Shown: positions 1 through 8,466, counted from the stretch's first letter. The stretch: 64,000 bases of DNA from Neorhizobium galegae bv. officinalis (GCA_000985875.1 CCRI01000008.1:1-64000), one strand, 5' to 3'. Program-made: numbers and translations. Notes: generated from the sequence alone by a model not told the origin.

Positions 1-314
1 GCTTCCGGCTCGGCCTTGCGCTGGCGCTGCGGCTGTTCCTGCTGCTGGGCCTGGGGCGGTGCCTGCGGCCGTTCGGCCGGAGCCTGCTGTTGCTCTTCCG
101 GCGGCTTGCGGCGCGGGCGCGGCTGTCCTTCGCCTTCCTGGGCGCCCGGAGCGCCTGGCGGCACGATGATCTGTTGCTGGACCTGGACGACGCCCGGCAT
201 CTGGCCGGCTTCCATAGCGGGTCTCATAGGGGTGGCACCGGCCGGCTGAAGCATCAGCGGCAGCGACACGAAAGGTGCTGCGACACTGGCGAACAGTCTG
301 AATTTTTTCGACAT
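1..314 (-). CDS. OmpA-family-like outer membrane protein, N-terminal part (runs off window)
   Basis: Open leftward frame cut by the window edge; only about 104 residues are visible. It begins with a clear signal peptide (basic SKKFRLF, hydrophobic core, cleavage near the Ala-Gly-Ala residues), followed by a low-complexity region rich in Gln, Pro, Arg and Glu. Two ATGs lie six bases apart; the one at 314 sits about 7 bases from an AGAGGA Shine-Dalgarno, while the one at 320 abuts it. This architecture (signal peptide plus a P/Q/R-rich linker) is what I recall for rhizobial OmpA-family proteins, but the diagnostic C-terminal peptidoglycan-binding domain is outside the window, so the family call is inference. 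Export to the envelope is well supported. Confidence 0.55.
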   Translation of the reverse strand, partial: MSKKFRLFASVAAPFVSLPLMLQPAGATPMRPAMEAGQMPGVVQVQQQIIVPPGAPGAQEGEGQPRPRRKPPEEQQQAPAERPQAPPQAQQQEQPQRQRKAEPE

Positions 315-623
315 GGACATTTCCTCTTCTAGGGTGTCATCCCTTTCACGCGCGTCCTCTGTTGCCGTTTTTCGGCGGACTTACGCGGCGCCTCAACTGA
401 ATTGCACCAAAATGGTTCCGTCGCAGCCTGTTGCGGATGGCCTGAACCTCGCATGAATGTGTTGTTCATCAGTCGGAGGCAACCAGACGTGCACGTAAAA
501 TGCCGTTGCAATTTTTCCCGAGCAGGTATCTAAAAATCCACTCGGAGCCCGCCTGTACGCGCGGCCCGTCTCCCTGCGGCCGAAAAAGACCAACACCGCA
601 GGTTGCCAACAGAGAGGATCAAA
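315..623. other. Divergent intergenic region
   Basis: About 310 bases separate the leftward OmpA-like gene from the rightward ABC binding-protein gene and must hold both promoters. I see no RNA gene, repeat family or convincing promoter hexamers. The short frames here have no ribosome-binding site or protein-like composition. Confidence 0.5.
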
Positions 624-1403
624 ATGAACATCTCCACCCGATTCCTTGCTGCCGCCTCGATCGCCGCCCTGTCGCTTTTCGCCGGTTCGGCGATGGCGCA
701 GGAGAAACTCGTGATCGGCACCGAAGGCGCCTACCCGCCCTTCAACAACCTGGAAGCCAATGGCCAGCTCACCGGTTTCGACGTCGATATCGCCAAGGCG
801 CTCTGCGACGAGATGAAGGTTACCTGCACCTTCGTCACCAATGACTGGGACGGCATCATTCCGGCGCTGCAGTCGAAGAAATTCGATGCGATCATTGCTT
901 CCATGTCGATCACCCCCGAGCGGAAGGAGCAGGTCACCTTCTCGAAGAAGTACTACAACACGCCGCCGGCCATCGCCGTCCCGAAGGATTCGCCGATCAA
1001 GGACGCGACCGCCGCCGGCCTCAAGGGCAAGACGATCGGCGCGCAGGGCTCCACCACCCATTCGAACTATGCCGAAAAGCATATGCCCGACTCGGAGCTG
1101 AAGCTGTATCCCACGGCTGACGAATACAAGCTCGACATCACCAACGGTCGCATCGACGCCGTCATCGACGATATCGTCGTGCTGTCGCAGTGGATCAAGT
1201 CGGATGCCGGCAAGTGCTGCAAGATCCTCAGCCCCCTGCCGATCGACGTCGAGATCAACGGCGAAGGCGCGGGCATTGCTGTCCGCAAGGGCGAAACCGC
1301 ACTGGCCGACAAGTTCTCGGCCGCCATCGTCGCGATCCGCGGCAACGGCAAATACAAGGCCATCAACGACAAGTATTTCGATTTCGACGCCTACGGCCAG
1401 TAA
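624..1403 (+). CDS. Polar amino-acid ABC transporter, periplasmic substrate-binding protein
   Basis: 259 residues, usual for the HisJ/ArgT/OccT class (solute-binding family 3). A Sec signal peptide spans about residues 1-25 with cleavage after Ala-Met-Ala. Family landmarks follow: EGAYPPFN, the GFDVDIAKALC signature, DWDGIIPAL, and SITPERKE, where the Arg normally contacts the ligand carboxylate. The expected substrate is a basic amino acid or opine-like compound delivered to the two permeases downstream; the exact ligand cannot be read. The start at 624 is preceded by GAGAGGATC at good spacing; an upstream in-frame ATG at 603 lacks a site. A terminator-like hairpin follows the gene, a common way to make more binding protein than permease. 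Confidence 0.9.
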   Translation: MNISTRFLAAASIAALSLFAGSAMAQEKLVIGTEGAYPPFNNLEANGQLTGFDVDIAKALCDEMKVTCTFVTNDWDGIIPALQSKKFDAIIASMSITPERKEQVTFSKKYYNTPPAIAVPKDSPIKDATAAGLKGKTIGAQGSTTHSNYAEKHMPDSELKLYPTADEYKLDITNGRIDAVIDDIVVLSQWIKSDAGKCCKILSPLPIDVEINGEGAGIAVRKGETALADKFSAAIVAIRGNGKYKAINDKYFDFDAYGQ

Positions 1404-1428
1404 TCGACCGGAGAACCCGGTTACCGTG

Positions 1429-1464
1429 CGGCGGGAGGCTTGCCCTTCCGCCGTTTTTCTTTTT
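1429..1464 (+). terminator. Rho-independent terminator/attenuator between binding-protein and permease genes
   Basis: Nine-base stem (CGGCGGGAG paired with CTTCCGCCG, one G-U pair), 7-base loop, then TTTTTCTTTTT. It lies 25 bases after the binding-protein stop and 60 bases before the permease start, so partial read-through would lower permease expression relative to the binding protein. Confidence 0.75.
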
Positions 1465-1523
1465 AATGGCGTCAACACAAGACAAAAGCGGCACACAAAA
1501 AGGCCGCAGGGGAAAACGACCTT

Positions 1524-2306
1524 ATGAGCGGATTCTTTTCCGCCCTCTTTTCAGCGCTTGATCCGCTTTGCGGGCCTGTCGGGCTTTTTTCACTGTTCGG
1601 TTCCGGTAGCCTTGTCGCCTGCGGCGAGGCCGGCTGGGGCGACGAGATCGCCTTTGGCGTCAAGGTGACGATCACGCTCGCCATCGCCACCCTGCCCGTC
1701 GGGCTGGTCATCGGTTTCCTGATTGCGCTTGCGGCGCAATCCGAGGACAAGCTGCTGAAGCTCGCCGCCGGCATCTACACGACGATCTTCCGTGGCCTGC
1801 CCGAACTGCTCACCCTGTTCATCGTCTATTACGGCATGCAGATCCTCATCCAGGCGGTGCTCGCATCTTTCGGGTACGAGGGACGCGTCGAGATCAATGC
1901 CTTTTTCGCCGGCATGGCGGCGCTCGCCGTTGTCTTCTCCTCCTATTCCTCCGAAGTCCTGCTGTCGGCCTTCCGGGCGATCCCGCGGGGCCAGTACGAG
2001 GCGGGCGATGCGCTCGGTCTTCACCGCTCGCGCACCATGCTTCTCGTCATTCTGCCGCAGCTCATCCGCATCGCGCTGCCCGGCCTCACCAATCTCTGGC
2101 TGATCCTCTTGAAGGACACGTCCTACGTCTCGGTCATCGGGCTTGCCGACATCCTGCGCCAGACCGGCATTGCCGCACGCGTCAGCAAGGAAGCCTTTTT
2201 CTTCTACAGCATCGCCTGCCTGCTCTATCTGATCCTCGCGATGATCTCCTCCGTCGGCCTCGGCTTTGTCGAGCGCTGGGCGAAACGTTCGGAGGGGCAT
2301 CGATGA
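1524..2306 (+). CDS. Polar amino-acid ABC transporter permease (HisQ/OccQ type)
   Basis: 260 residues with about five predicted membrane segments and the BPD_transp_1 EAA loop (near residues 150-185: AFRAIPRGQYEAGDALGL, then a hydrophobic ILPQ stretch) that docks onto the ATPase. FRGLPELLTLFIVYYG matches the GTP/FRG-PLL signature of the His/Glu/Gln/Arg/opine permease family. It probably forms the inner-membrane heterodimer with the next gene, whose start overlaps its stop by four bases (ATGA). Reading may depend on passage through the hairpin at 1429. Confidence 0.9.
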   Translation: MSGFFSALFSALDPLCGPVGLFSLFGSGSLVACGEAGWGDEIAFGVKVTITLAIATLPVGLVIGFLIALAAQSEDKLLKLAAGIYTTIFRGLPELLTLFIVYYGMQILIQAVLASFGYEGRVEINAFFAGMAALAVVFSSYSSEVLLSAFRAIPRGQYEAGDALGLHRSRTMLLVILPQLIRIALPGLTNLWLILLKDTSYVSVIGLADILRQTGIAARVSKEAFFFYSIACLLYLILAMISSVGLGFVERWAKRSEGHR

Positions 2307-3133
2307 GTTATGTCAAGGAACTGATTCCACCGCGCGCGCCGCCGGCCCTGGCCGTCAGGTCGCTGGCTCCGGCGCGTGTTGCCGGCATCGCCGTCCTCTT
2401 GCTTTGGGCAGCCCTTGCGATCGCGCTCGCCTTCATGATGATCAACGGCTGGGATCAGGACAAATTCCAGCGTTATGGCCCGCGCTATCTCCACGGCCTC
2501 TGGACCACCATCTCGCTGGTCGGCCTTTCCGTCATCCTCGGCGCCATCCTCTCGGCACCGATCGCCTTTGCCCGCATGGCGAAGAACAAGGTGCTGAACA
2601 GCATCGCCTACGCCTATGTCTACGTGTTTCGCAGCACGCCGCTGCTCGCCCAGCTCTTCCTGATCTATTACGGGCTCGGCAGTTTCCGCCCGCAGCTCGA
2701 ATCCGTCGGCCTCTGGTGGTTCTTTCGCGAAGCCTGGTATTGCGGCCTTTTCTCGCTGACGCTCAATACCGCCGCCTATCAGGCGGAAATCCTGCGCGGC
2801 GCGATCGAAAGCGTGCCGCGCGGCCAGCACGAAGGCGCCGCAGCACTCGGCCTTTCGAAACGCAACGCCTTCCGCAAGGTCATCCTGCCCCAGGCGCTGA
2901 TCGTCGCACTGCGCCCTTACGGCAACGAGATCGTGCTTCTGATCAAGGGATCGGCGGTCGTCGCGATCGTCACCGTCTACGACCTGATGGGCGAGACGCG
3001 TTACGCCTTCTCCCGCACGTTCGACTACCAGAGTTATCTATGGGCGGCGATCTTCTATCTCGCCATCGTCGAAGCGCTGCGGCACCTCTGGGCCTTCATC
3101 GAGGCGCGCCTGACGCGCCATCTGAAGCGTTAG
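2303..3133 (+). CDS. Polar amino-acid ABC transporter permease (HisM/OccM type)
   Basis: 276 residues; slightly longer N-terminus than its partner, then about five to six membrane segments. The family signature FRSTPLLAQLFLIYYG and the EAA loop (ESVPRGQHEGAAALGLS, followed by VILPQAL) are intact. Translationally coupled to the preceding permease by a 4-base overlap. No ATP-binding subunit follows: the next gene rightward is the unrelated usg. The ATPase must be encoded elsewhere or shared with another importer. Confidence 0.9.
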   Translation: MSYVKELIPPRAPPALAVRSLAPARVAGIAVLLLWAALAIALAFMMINGWDQDKFQRYGPRYLHGLWTTISLVGLSVILGAILSAPIAFARMAKNKVLNSIAYAYVYVFRSTPLLAQLFLIYYGLGSFRPQLESVGLWWFFREAWYCGLFSLTLNTAAYQAEILRGAIESVPRGQHEGAAALGLSKRNAFRKVILPQALIVALRPYGNEIVLLIKGSAVVAIVTVYDLMGETRYAFSRTFDYQSYLWAAIFYLAIVEALRHLWAFIEARLTRHLKR

Positions 3134-3283
3134 CAGCACTCGCAGATCAGAGCTGCTAACATACTGAAAAATATCACGAATGCGTTCTTAAGGTGCAATT
3201 GTAAAGCTTCGGTTAACCGTGGCATGCTCCCCTATCGAATGACGCAACGACGTCAGTTCGAAACAACAAACGGGAACTGCTGC

Positions 3284-3547
3284 ATGTCTGAAATGGAAAT
3301 GATGCTGAAAGGCTACGGGCTGACGACCGCCCAGATCTTCTACCGCATGCCGGACCATCCGGCCCTGCTGCAAAGCTATGTCTGGCAGAACTACGACCTG
3401 GCCCCGGATTTCCCCGAGATGAACGGTTTTCTGAAATTCTGGCAGGAGAAGCTCGACGGCCCGCTCCATTCCGTCCGCTATGTCCATCGCAAGCTGATCT
3501 CGGCCAGCGAATGGCGGGCGGTGAAGGGCGAGTTCATCCTGCACTGA
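3284..3547 (+). CDS. Usg-like family protein
   Basis: 87 residues, starting MSEMEMMLKGYGLTTAQIFY, with the conserved core YRMPDHPALLQ, W-x-dYDLAPDFPE and GPLHSVRY. This matches the alphaproteobacterial Usg-like family (Pfam Usg), a small soluble protein of unknown function. The ATG at 3284 is preceded by GGGAA at about 7 bases; an in-frame ATG at 3224 would add an uncharacteristic Arg/Asn-rich leader. Single gene between the ABC permease and the methyltransferase, with non-coding gaps on both sides. Confidence 0.8.
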   Translation: MSEMEMMLKGYGLTTAQIFYRMPDHPALLQSYVWQNYDLAPDFPEMNGFLKFWQEKLDGPLHSVRYVHRKLISASEWRAVKGEFILH

Positions 3548-3647
3548 CCCGCGTCTCCTCGTTCGCAGGATAACGGCTCCGCGCTGCGGCGATTGCCAAA
3601 CGCGTGCCTTCGGCTTAAAGCCGCTTGCGAAACGAAGGACGCGAACC

Positions 3648-4469
3648 ATGAAGAAGATCGACGAGGAAGCCCTGGCAGAGGCCTATAACCGCGCGCTGGC
3701 GCTGGAAAAGGCGGGCGATATCGACGCAGCCGTCAAGGCCTATGAGCAGGTGCTCGAACTCGATCCCGAGGACCACGGCGGTGCCGCCGTGCGCATCGCA
3801 GCCATGGGCCGCGGCGAGACGCCCCCCAAGGCGCCGGACGCCTATGTGGAAACCCTGTTCGACCAGCACGCCGAAAGCTTCGAGGACATTCTCGTCGAGC
3901 AGCTGGGTTATGCCGTACCTGTGATCGTGCGCCAGCGCCTGCAGGAGCTGAAGCTCGGGCCGTTCAAGCGGATGCTCGATCTCGGCTGCGGCACGGGACT
4001 GACCGGCGGCACGCTCCGCGACATGGTCGACGACATCACCGGCATCGACATTTCCGAGAACATGGTTGAGATCGCCCACGAGAAGGATCTCTACGAGACG
4101 CTTTACGTGGCCGAAGTCGAGGATTTCCTCGAAGACAATGACGACGAACCCTTCGACCTCGTGACCGCCACCGACGTGCTGCCCTATCTCGGCGCGCTGG
4201 AACCGCTGTTCTTCGGCGCGGCAGAAAACATGGCTCCCGGCGGCCTGTTCGTCTTCTCCTCGGAGACCCTGCCCGACGAGAGCTTCGCCGGCCGGCCCTA
4301 CATTGTCGGCCCGCATCAGCGTTTCGCCCATGCGGAAACCTATGTCCGCGAACGCCTCGCCGCCACCGGCTTCGAGCTACTCGAAATCTCCGACATCAAC
4401 GTGCGCATGCAGGACGGCAACCCGACGCCGGGACATCTGGTGATCGCCAAGTTGACGATAAAATCATGA
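3648..4469 (+). CDS. TPR-containing class I SAM-dependent methyltransferase
   Basis: 273 residues. The N-terminus (about 7-42) is a single TPR-like helical hairpin (AYNRALALEKAGDIDAA...YEQVLELDPED). From about residue 105 a Rossmann methyltransferase begins with motif I LDLGCGTGLTGG, then the acidic DITGIDIS strand that binds the SAM ribose, and motif IV-like FDLVTATDVLPYLG. It is the contractile TPR-methyltransferase type often called a predicted methyltransferase, TPR repeat family. The substrate is unknown. No coupling with neighbours; a GAGGTT/AACCTC hairpin lies just after the stop. Confidence 0.8.
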   Translation: MKKIDEEALAEAYNRALALEKAGDIDAAVKAYEQVLELDPEDHGGAAVRIAAMGRGETPPKAPDAYVETLFDQHAESFEDILVEQLGYAVPVIVRQRLQELKLGPFKRMLDLGCGTGLTGGTLRDMVDDITGIDISENMVEIAHEKDLYETLYVAEVEDFLEDNDDEPFDLVTATDVLPYLGALEPLFFGAAENMAPGGLFVFSSETLPDESFAGRPYIVGPHQRFAHAETYVRERLAATGFELLEISDINVRMQDGNPTPGHLVIAKLTIKS

Positions 4470-4581
4470 CAATCGAGGTTGCGGGCTCAACCTCTGAGCA
4501 CGCGCAATTGCAGACAACCTCACCGCGACATCATGGGTGGACCAAACCATCTTCTCATCACGTCGCTTCACCGATAGTTTG

Positions 4582-4604
4582 CCCTCCGCAACGGAGGGAT
4601 TCGG
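4582..4604 (+). promoter_or_regulatory. Hairpin sequestering the Shine-Dalgarno of the DinB-family gene
   Basis: CCCTCCG (4582-4588) pairs perfectly with CGGAGGG (4592-4598) across a CAA loop. The right arm is the Shine-Dalgarno itself, 6 bases from the ATG at 4605. The site is therefore fully buried in a GC-rich stem, pointing to translational control by melting, a protein or an RNA. The pairing is visible directly; a regulatory role is inference. Confidence 0.5.
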
Positions 4605-5159
4605 ATGACGCCGCAGCGCTATCTTCTTGCCCAGGCCTATAACAATGCCTGGGCCAACCACCGGCTGCTGAAAGCATGCGGAGAGCTTTCACGGGAAGAG
4701 CTGGACGCGACGCGGGTCAGCTTCTTCCCGTCGATCATCCACACGCTCAACCATATCCTCACCGTCGACTGGCTCTATATCAGCGCGCTCGAAGGCAATT
4801 GCCTCGGCCCCGCCGCCTTCGAGCCGGAAATCCCCTGTCCCGTCTTTGCCGATCTCGATCGCGAACAGCGCGCCGCCGACCGCCGCCTCATCGATCACTG
4901 TCGAAGCTTGGATGAGAAAACCATCGCCGAGGACATCCGCATTCCGAGGGCGACATTCGTGCAGGTCGAACCTGCCGATCGCCTGCTGATGCATCTCTTC
5001 CAGCACCAGATCCATCACCGCGGCCAGGTTCACGCCATGCTGTCGGGAACCTCGGTCGAACCGCCGCAGCTCGACGAGTTCTTCTGCGCGGGCGAAGACC
5101 AGTTGAGAAAACAAGATTTTGCCGAACTCGGCTTCACCGAAGCAATGATCTGGAGTTGA
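4605..5159 (+). CDS. DinB-family metalloprotein
   Basis: 184 residues, a four-helix bundle of the DinB/YfiT superfamily. The three metal-binding histidines are visible: one in the helix HTLNHIL (about residue 48) and two in HQIHHRGQVHAML (about 138-146). The NNAWANHRLL start and the W in the metal-binding helix are typical. DinB-like proteins act in damage response or as metal-dependent thiol transferases; the specific activity is unknown. Its stop lies 2 bases before the CopD-like gene, so the two are probably co-translated. Ribosome binding is masked by the hairpin at 4582-4598. Confidence 0.85.
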   Translation: MTPQRYLLAQAYNNAWANHRLLKACGELSREELDATRVSFFPSIIHTLNHILTVDWLYISALEGNCLGPAAFEPEIPCPVFADLDREQRAADRRLIDHCRSLDEKTIAEDIRIPRATFVQVEPADRLLMHLFQHQIHHRGQVHAMLSGTSVEPPQLDEFFCAGEDQLRKQDFAELGFTEAMIWS

Positions 5160-5161
5160 CC

Positions 5162-5572
5162 ATGCTGTATTTCGTCATCAAGGCCCTGCACATTCTGTCT
5201 GACTTCCTGCTGATCGGCGGCATGCTGATCAATGCCTTCGTCATCGGCATGGTACCGCCGACCATCCGCACCGGCGTGATCTCGGCGCTCAGGAAATACG
5301 ACCGCACCGTCACCACCGCAGCGCTTGGCGGCGCCTGGCTTTTCGGCCTGTGGCTCGCCTTCGGCTACGGTTTTTATACGTCCGGCTGGTTCGGCTTCAA
5401 GTTCCTGATCGTCCTCATGCTGTCAGCCCTGCACGGCATGCAGGGCGCCTGGATGCGCCGCATGGAAGCCGATCCGCATCTCGACCCGCCGGCCTTCGTG
5501 CGCGCCGGCCTGCCGATCGTCCTCGGCTCGGTCGTCGTCATCGTCGCGCTTGCGGTCATCAAGCCTTTCTGA
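5162..5572 (+). CDS. CopD/HemJ-like integral membrane protein
   Basis: 136 residues with about four transmembrane helices. The opening FVIKALHILSDFLLIGG with its early His, the central HGMQGAWMRRME loop and the hydrophobic end closing in VIKPF resemble the CopD/HemJ group of small haem-associated membrane proteins. It lacks other residues I would expect of a true protoporphyrinogen oxidase HemJ, so I leave the function open. GGAG six bases upstream supports ATG 5162 rather than the TTG at 5156. Lies directly after the DinB-family gene in the same unit. Confidence 0.65.
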   Translation: MLYFVIKALHILSDFLLIGGMLINAFVIGMVPPTIRTGVISALRKYDRTVTTAALGGAWLFGLWLAFGYGFYTSGWFGFKFLIVLMLSALHGMQGAWMRRMEADPHLDPPAFVRAGLPIVLGSVVVIVALAVIKPF

Positions 5573-5714
5573 ACCCGCCGCCCGGTCCCTGGCAATTTTC
5601 AGCCTGCGGCCAGCGGAACCGACAAACCGAAATCTGCGCTTTTCACCGAACTGCGCTTTTCCGAAGGTCCGCTTTGCTCTAATCCTCTGCCCAACAAAAT
5701 TGTGGAGGTTCAGC

Positions 5715-6587
5715 ATGGCGAAAGTGGCATTCATCGGTCTCGGGGTGATGGGTTATCCCATGGCGGGGCATCTCAAGGTCAAGGGCGGCCATGACGTGAC
5801 CGTCTACAACCGCACGGCTGCCAAGGCCGAGGACTGGGCCAAAAAATTCGGCGGCAAGGCGGCCGCCACGCCTGCCGAAGCGGCCAGGGATGCCGATTTC
5901 GTGTTCGTCTGTGTCGGCAACGACGACGATCTCCGCTCGGTGACAATCACCGAAACGGGCGTCCTCGCCGGCATGAAACCGGGCGCGATCCTGATCGACA
6001 ACACCACCGCCAGCGCCGAAGTCGCCCGCGAGCTCGATGCCGCGGCACGGGAAAAGGGCGTGGGCTTCATCGACGCGCCCGTCTCCGGCGGCCAGGCAGG
6101 TGCCGAAAACGGCGTGCTCACCGTCATGTGCGGCGGTGACGAGGCGACATTCGAGAACGCCAGGCCGGTGATCGACGCCTATGCCCGTATGGTCGGCCTC
6201 ATGGGTCCGGCGGGCAGCGGCCAGCTCACCAAGATGATGAACCAGATCTGCATCGCCGGGCTCGTCCAGGGGCTGGCCGAATCGATCCATTTCGGCAAGC
6301 AGGCCGGCCTCGACATCGAGAAGGTCATCGAGGTGATTTCCAAGGGTGCCGCCGGCTCCTGGCAGATGGAGAACCGCTACAAGACGATGAATGCCGGCAA
6401 ATACGATTTCGGCTTTGCGGTCGACTGGATGCGCAAGGATCTCGACATCGTGCTGACCGAAGCCCGCCGCAACGGCGCCAAGCTGCCGGTCACCGCACTC
6501 GTCGACCAGTTCTACGGCGACGTCCAGGCGATGGGCGGCAAGCGCTGGGATACGTCCTCGCTGCTCGCACGGCTGGAAAAGAAATAG
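5715..6587 (+). CDS. NAD(P)-dependent beta-hydroxyacid dehydrogenase (3-hydroxyisobutyrate dehydrogenase / tartronate semialdehyde reductase family)
   Basis: 290 residues. N-terminal Rossmann fold FIGLGVMGYPMAGHL with an Asn-Arg (YNRT) after the second strand that favours NADP(H). DAPVSGGQAGAENG is the substrate-binding signature and GSGQLTKMMNQI contains the catalytic Lys. Reduces or oxidises a short beta-hydroxyacid in the cytoplasm; family members act on 3-hydroxyisobutyrate, tartronate semialdehyde or glyoxylate/succinic semialdehyde, and sequence alone does not decide which. GGAGG lies about 8 bases before ATG 5715. Followed after 7 bases by the AlkD-like gene. Confidence 0.9.
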   Translation: MAKVAFIGLGVMGYPMAGHLKVKGGHDVTVYNRTAAKAEDWAKKFGGKAAATPAEAARDADFVFVCVGNDDDLRSVTITETGVLAGMKPGAILIDNTTASAEVARELDAAAREKGVGFIDAPVSGGQAGAENGVLTVMCGGDEATFENARPVIDAYARMVGLMGPAGSGQLTKMMNQICIAGLVQGLAESIHFGKQAGLDIEKVIEVISKGAAGSWQMENRYKTMNAGKYDFGFAVDWMRKDLDIVLTEARRNGAKLPVTALVDQFYGDVQAMGGKRWDTSSLLARLEKK

Positions 6588-6594
6588 GCCAGTC

Positions 6595-7284
6595 ATGATC
6601 GGCCCCTCCTCCGACGTCGCCGGGATCATCGCGCATCTCGAAACGCTGCGATCGGAGGAGAACATCCTGGGGATGGCCCGTTTCGGCATTGTCACCGACC
6701 GGGCGATCGGCATTTCCAATCCCGACCTGCAGAAGATCGCGCGGGCGATCAAACGCGATCATGGCCGGGCGCTGGACCTCTGGCGCACCGGCATTCGGGA
6801 AGCCCGCATGCTGGCGATCTATACCGCCCATCCCGCGTCGCTGACGCCAGCCGAGGCGCGTGGATGGTCGGAGGATTTTACCTCCTGGGAAATCGTCGAC
6901 ACTGCCGCCGACCTTTTCACCGAAACGCCGTTCTGGCAGCAACTCGTCGCGGATTTCGCCGCAGACGACCGCGAATTCGTCCGCCGCACCGCGTTTGCGA
7001 TGATCGCCGGCGCCGCCGTCCATCGCAAGGACGAGCCGGACGCCACCTTCGTCGCCTATCTGCCGCTGATCGAGGCGTGTTCCGCCGACCCGCGCAATTT
7101 CGTGAAAAAGGCGGTCAACTGGGCGCTCCGCAATATCGGCAAGCGCAACCGCACCTGCCACGCCCCCGCACTTGCACTCTCCGAAAAGCTCGCCGCCTCG
7201 CCGGACAAGACCGCCCGCTGGATCGGCAAGGACGCCGTCAAGGAACTGTCGAGCGAGAAGCTTCTGGCGCGGTTGAAAGCTTAG
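6595..7284 (+). CDS. AlkD-like DNA alkylation repair protein
   Basis: 229 residues made of HEAT-like helical repeats. Recognisable features are GISNPDLQKIAR, the REARMLAIY helix, DFTSWEIVDTAA, the repeat RRTAFAMIAG and NFVKKAVNWALRNIGKRN, all characteristic of the AlkD/DUF-type alkylpurine glycosylase family. Expected role: recognises bulky or cationic alkyl-purine lesions and excises them without base flipping. Probably read through from the reductase gene 7 bases upstream. Its stop overlaps the stop of the convergent AraC gene by four bases. Confidence 0.85.
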   Translation: MIGPSSDVAGIIAHLETLRSEENILGMARFGIVTDRAIGISNPDLQKIARAIKRDHGRALDLWRTGIREARMLAIYTAHPASLTPAEARGWSEDFTSWEIVDTAADLFTETPFWQQLVADFAADDREFVRRTAFAMIAGAAVHRKDEPDATFVAYLPLIEACSADPRNFVKKAVNWALRNIGKRNRTCHAPALALSEKLAASPDKTARWIGKDAVKELSSEKLLARLKA

Positions 7285-8033
7285 CCGGCTTTACCAGCCC
7301 GATAGTGCCGCGGCGTCGCGCCCGCAAACGTCCGAAACGCCTTGATGAACGAACTCGTGCTTTCGAACCCGCAGGCGAGCCCGATCTCCGTCACCGGCTC
7401 CTGCCCGGCCAGCAGCATCTCCTTGGCCTTCACCATCCGCGCCCGATGCCGGAAATCGCGAAAACTCATGCCGAGTTCCGCATCGAACCGCCGTGACAGC
7501 GTCCGTTCCGAGAGACGGGCAACCTCCGCCAGGGCGCCGAAGTCGAGATCCCGGTCGAGCTGTTCCAGCATCCGGTCGACGGCGACCGTCATGCCCGGCG
7601 ACTGCGGTTTCGGCAACCAGGTCTCGTCCTCGTCCGCAGCAAGCTCTCCCGCCACGGATGCGAGCGCCTTGAAGAACCCATTCGCGGCTTCGTCGGCCGC
7701 ATCGCGTCCTGCATCCCAACGCATGACATGCAGGGTCATCTGCCGCGCCAGCTCGGAAAGGCCGAAGACCCGGCAGGCCGGCAGCGGCGCTTCGAATTCG
7801 CGATCGCCGAACAGAACGGAGGACGCCGTGGCCATCCCCTTGCTGCGCACGGCAATCACCGTTCCCCGCGCGATCAGCGCCGCCCTTTGCGGCGGCAGCA
7901 TCCAGCGGCGGTCGCCGATATCGAGAATGAAGGTGCCAGCCGAAGCGTAAAGCAGATAATCGGCATCGAAGGCCCGTTCGATCTCGAACGGCTCGTCAAA
8001 GACCCGATGATAAGCATGGGAAATCGTCGCCAT
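7281..8033 (-). CDS. AraC-family transcriptional regulator
   Basis: 250 residues. The N-terminal ~90 residues form a cupin-like sensor (DADYLLYASAGTFILDIGDRRWMLPP). The C-terminal ~100 residues contain two helix-turn-helix units: ALAEVARLSERTLSRRF and EIGLACGFESTSSFIKAF, ending in TPRHYR, the standard AraC end. It is the downstream member of a leftward series after the SnoaL-like gene (16 bases apart), suggesting co-transcription. Target genes unknown. Convergent with the AlkD-like gene, with the stop codons overlapping. Confidence 0.9.
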   Translation of the reverse strand: MATISHAYHRVFDEPFEIERAFDADYLLYASAGTFILDIGDRRWMLPPQRAALIARGTVIAVRSKGMATASSVLFGDREFEAPLPACRVFGLSELARQMTLHVMRWDAGRDAADEAANGFFKALASVAGELAADEDETWLPKPQSPGMTVAVDRMLEQLDRDLDFGALAEVARLSERTLSRRFDAELGMSFRDFRHRARMVKAKEMLLAGQEPVTEIGLACGFESTSSFIKAFRTFAGATPRHYRAGKAG

Positions 8034-8049
8034 CGCTGCCGAACTTGTT

Positions 8050-8466
8050 CTACGCCGCCTGCTGCCCCCGCATCTGCTTTAGCAGTTCGGCGGTGTCGAG
8101 CAATGCGCAATGGCGGACGATCTTGCCGTCCTTCAAGACAAAGGACCGGTAGGCACGCACGCGGATCGGATTGCCGGAGGGTTCGACGCCCTTGAAAGCC
8201 GCCTGGTGTGTGCCGCGCAATGTCAGCTCGCACATGACGCCATCGTCTTCGGCGGTCATCCGCTCGATCGACCAGACCGCATCCGGCATGATCCGCTTCT
8301 GCACCGCCACCATGGCGCAATGCCCCTCGGCATTGGCGGGCGAATAGACGGTTTCTTCGTAATCGGCCGCGAAAAAATCCGCGAAACGTTCTGTCAGACC
8401 GCGGTTCCAGATCTCTTCGATATATCCGCCGACGATCGCCTTATTGGCCTTGGCCTGATCCTGCAT
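8050..8466 (-). CDS. SnoaL-like / NTF2-fold polyketide-cyclase-like protein
   Basis: 138 residues from ATG 8466, which has GGAG six bases upstream; in-frame ATGs at 8487 and 8478 are alternatives giving up to 145 residues. The cone-shaped NTF2 fold is suggested by VGGYIEEIWNRGLTERFADFF, the ADYEETVYSP strand and the end FVLKDGKIVRHCALLD typical of SnoaL/ester-cyclase relatives. Catalytic function is not predictable; such proteins are small-molecule isomerases, cyclases or binding proteins. It lies between an Lrp regulator and the AraC regulator on the same strand. Confidence 0.75.
   Translation of the reverse strand: MQDQAKANKAIVGGYIEEIWNRGLTERFADFFAADYEETVYSPANAEGHCAMVAVQKRIMPDAVWSIERMTAEDDGVMCELTLRGTHQAAFKGVEPSGNPIRVRAYRSFVLKDGKIVRHCALLDTAELLKQMRGQQAA

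Noticed and set aside
329-511. Minus-strand 60-codon frame upstream of the OmpA-like gene
   Set aside because: No ribosome site, unprotein-like content, and it overlaps the promoter region of the OmpA-like gene.
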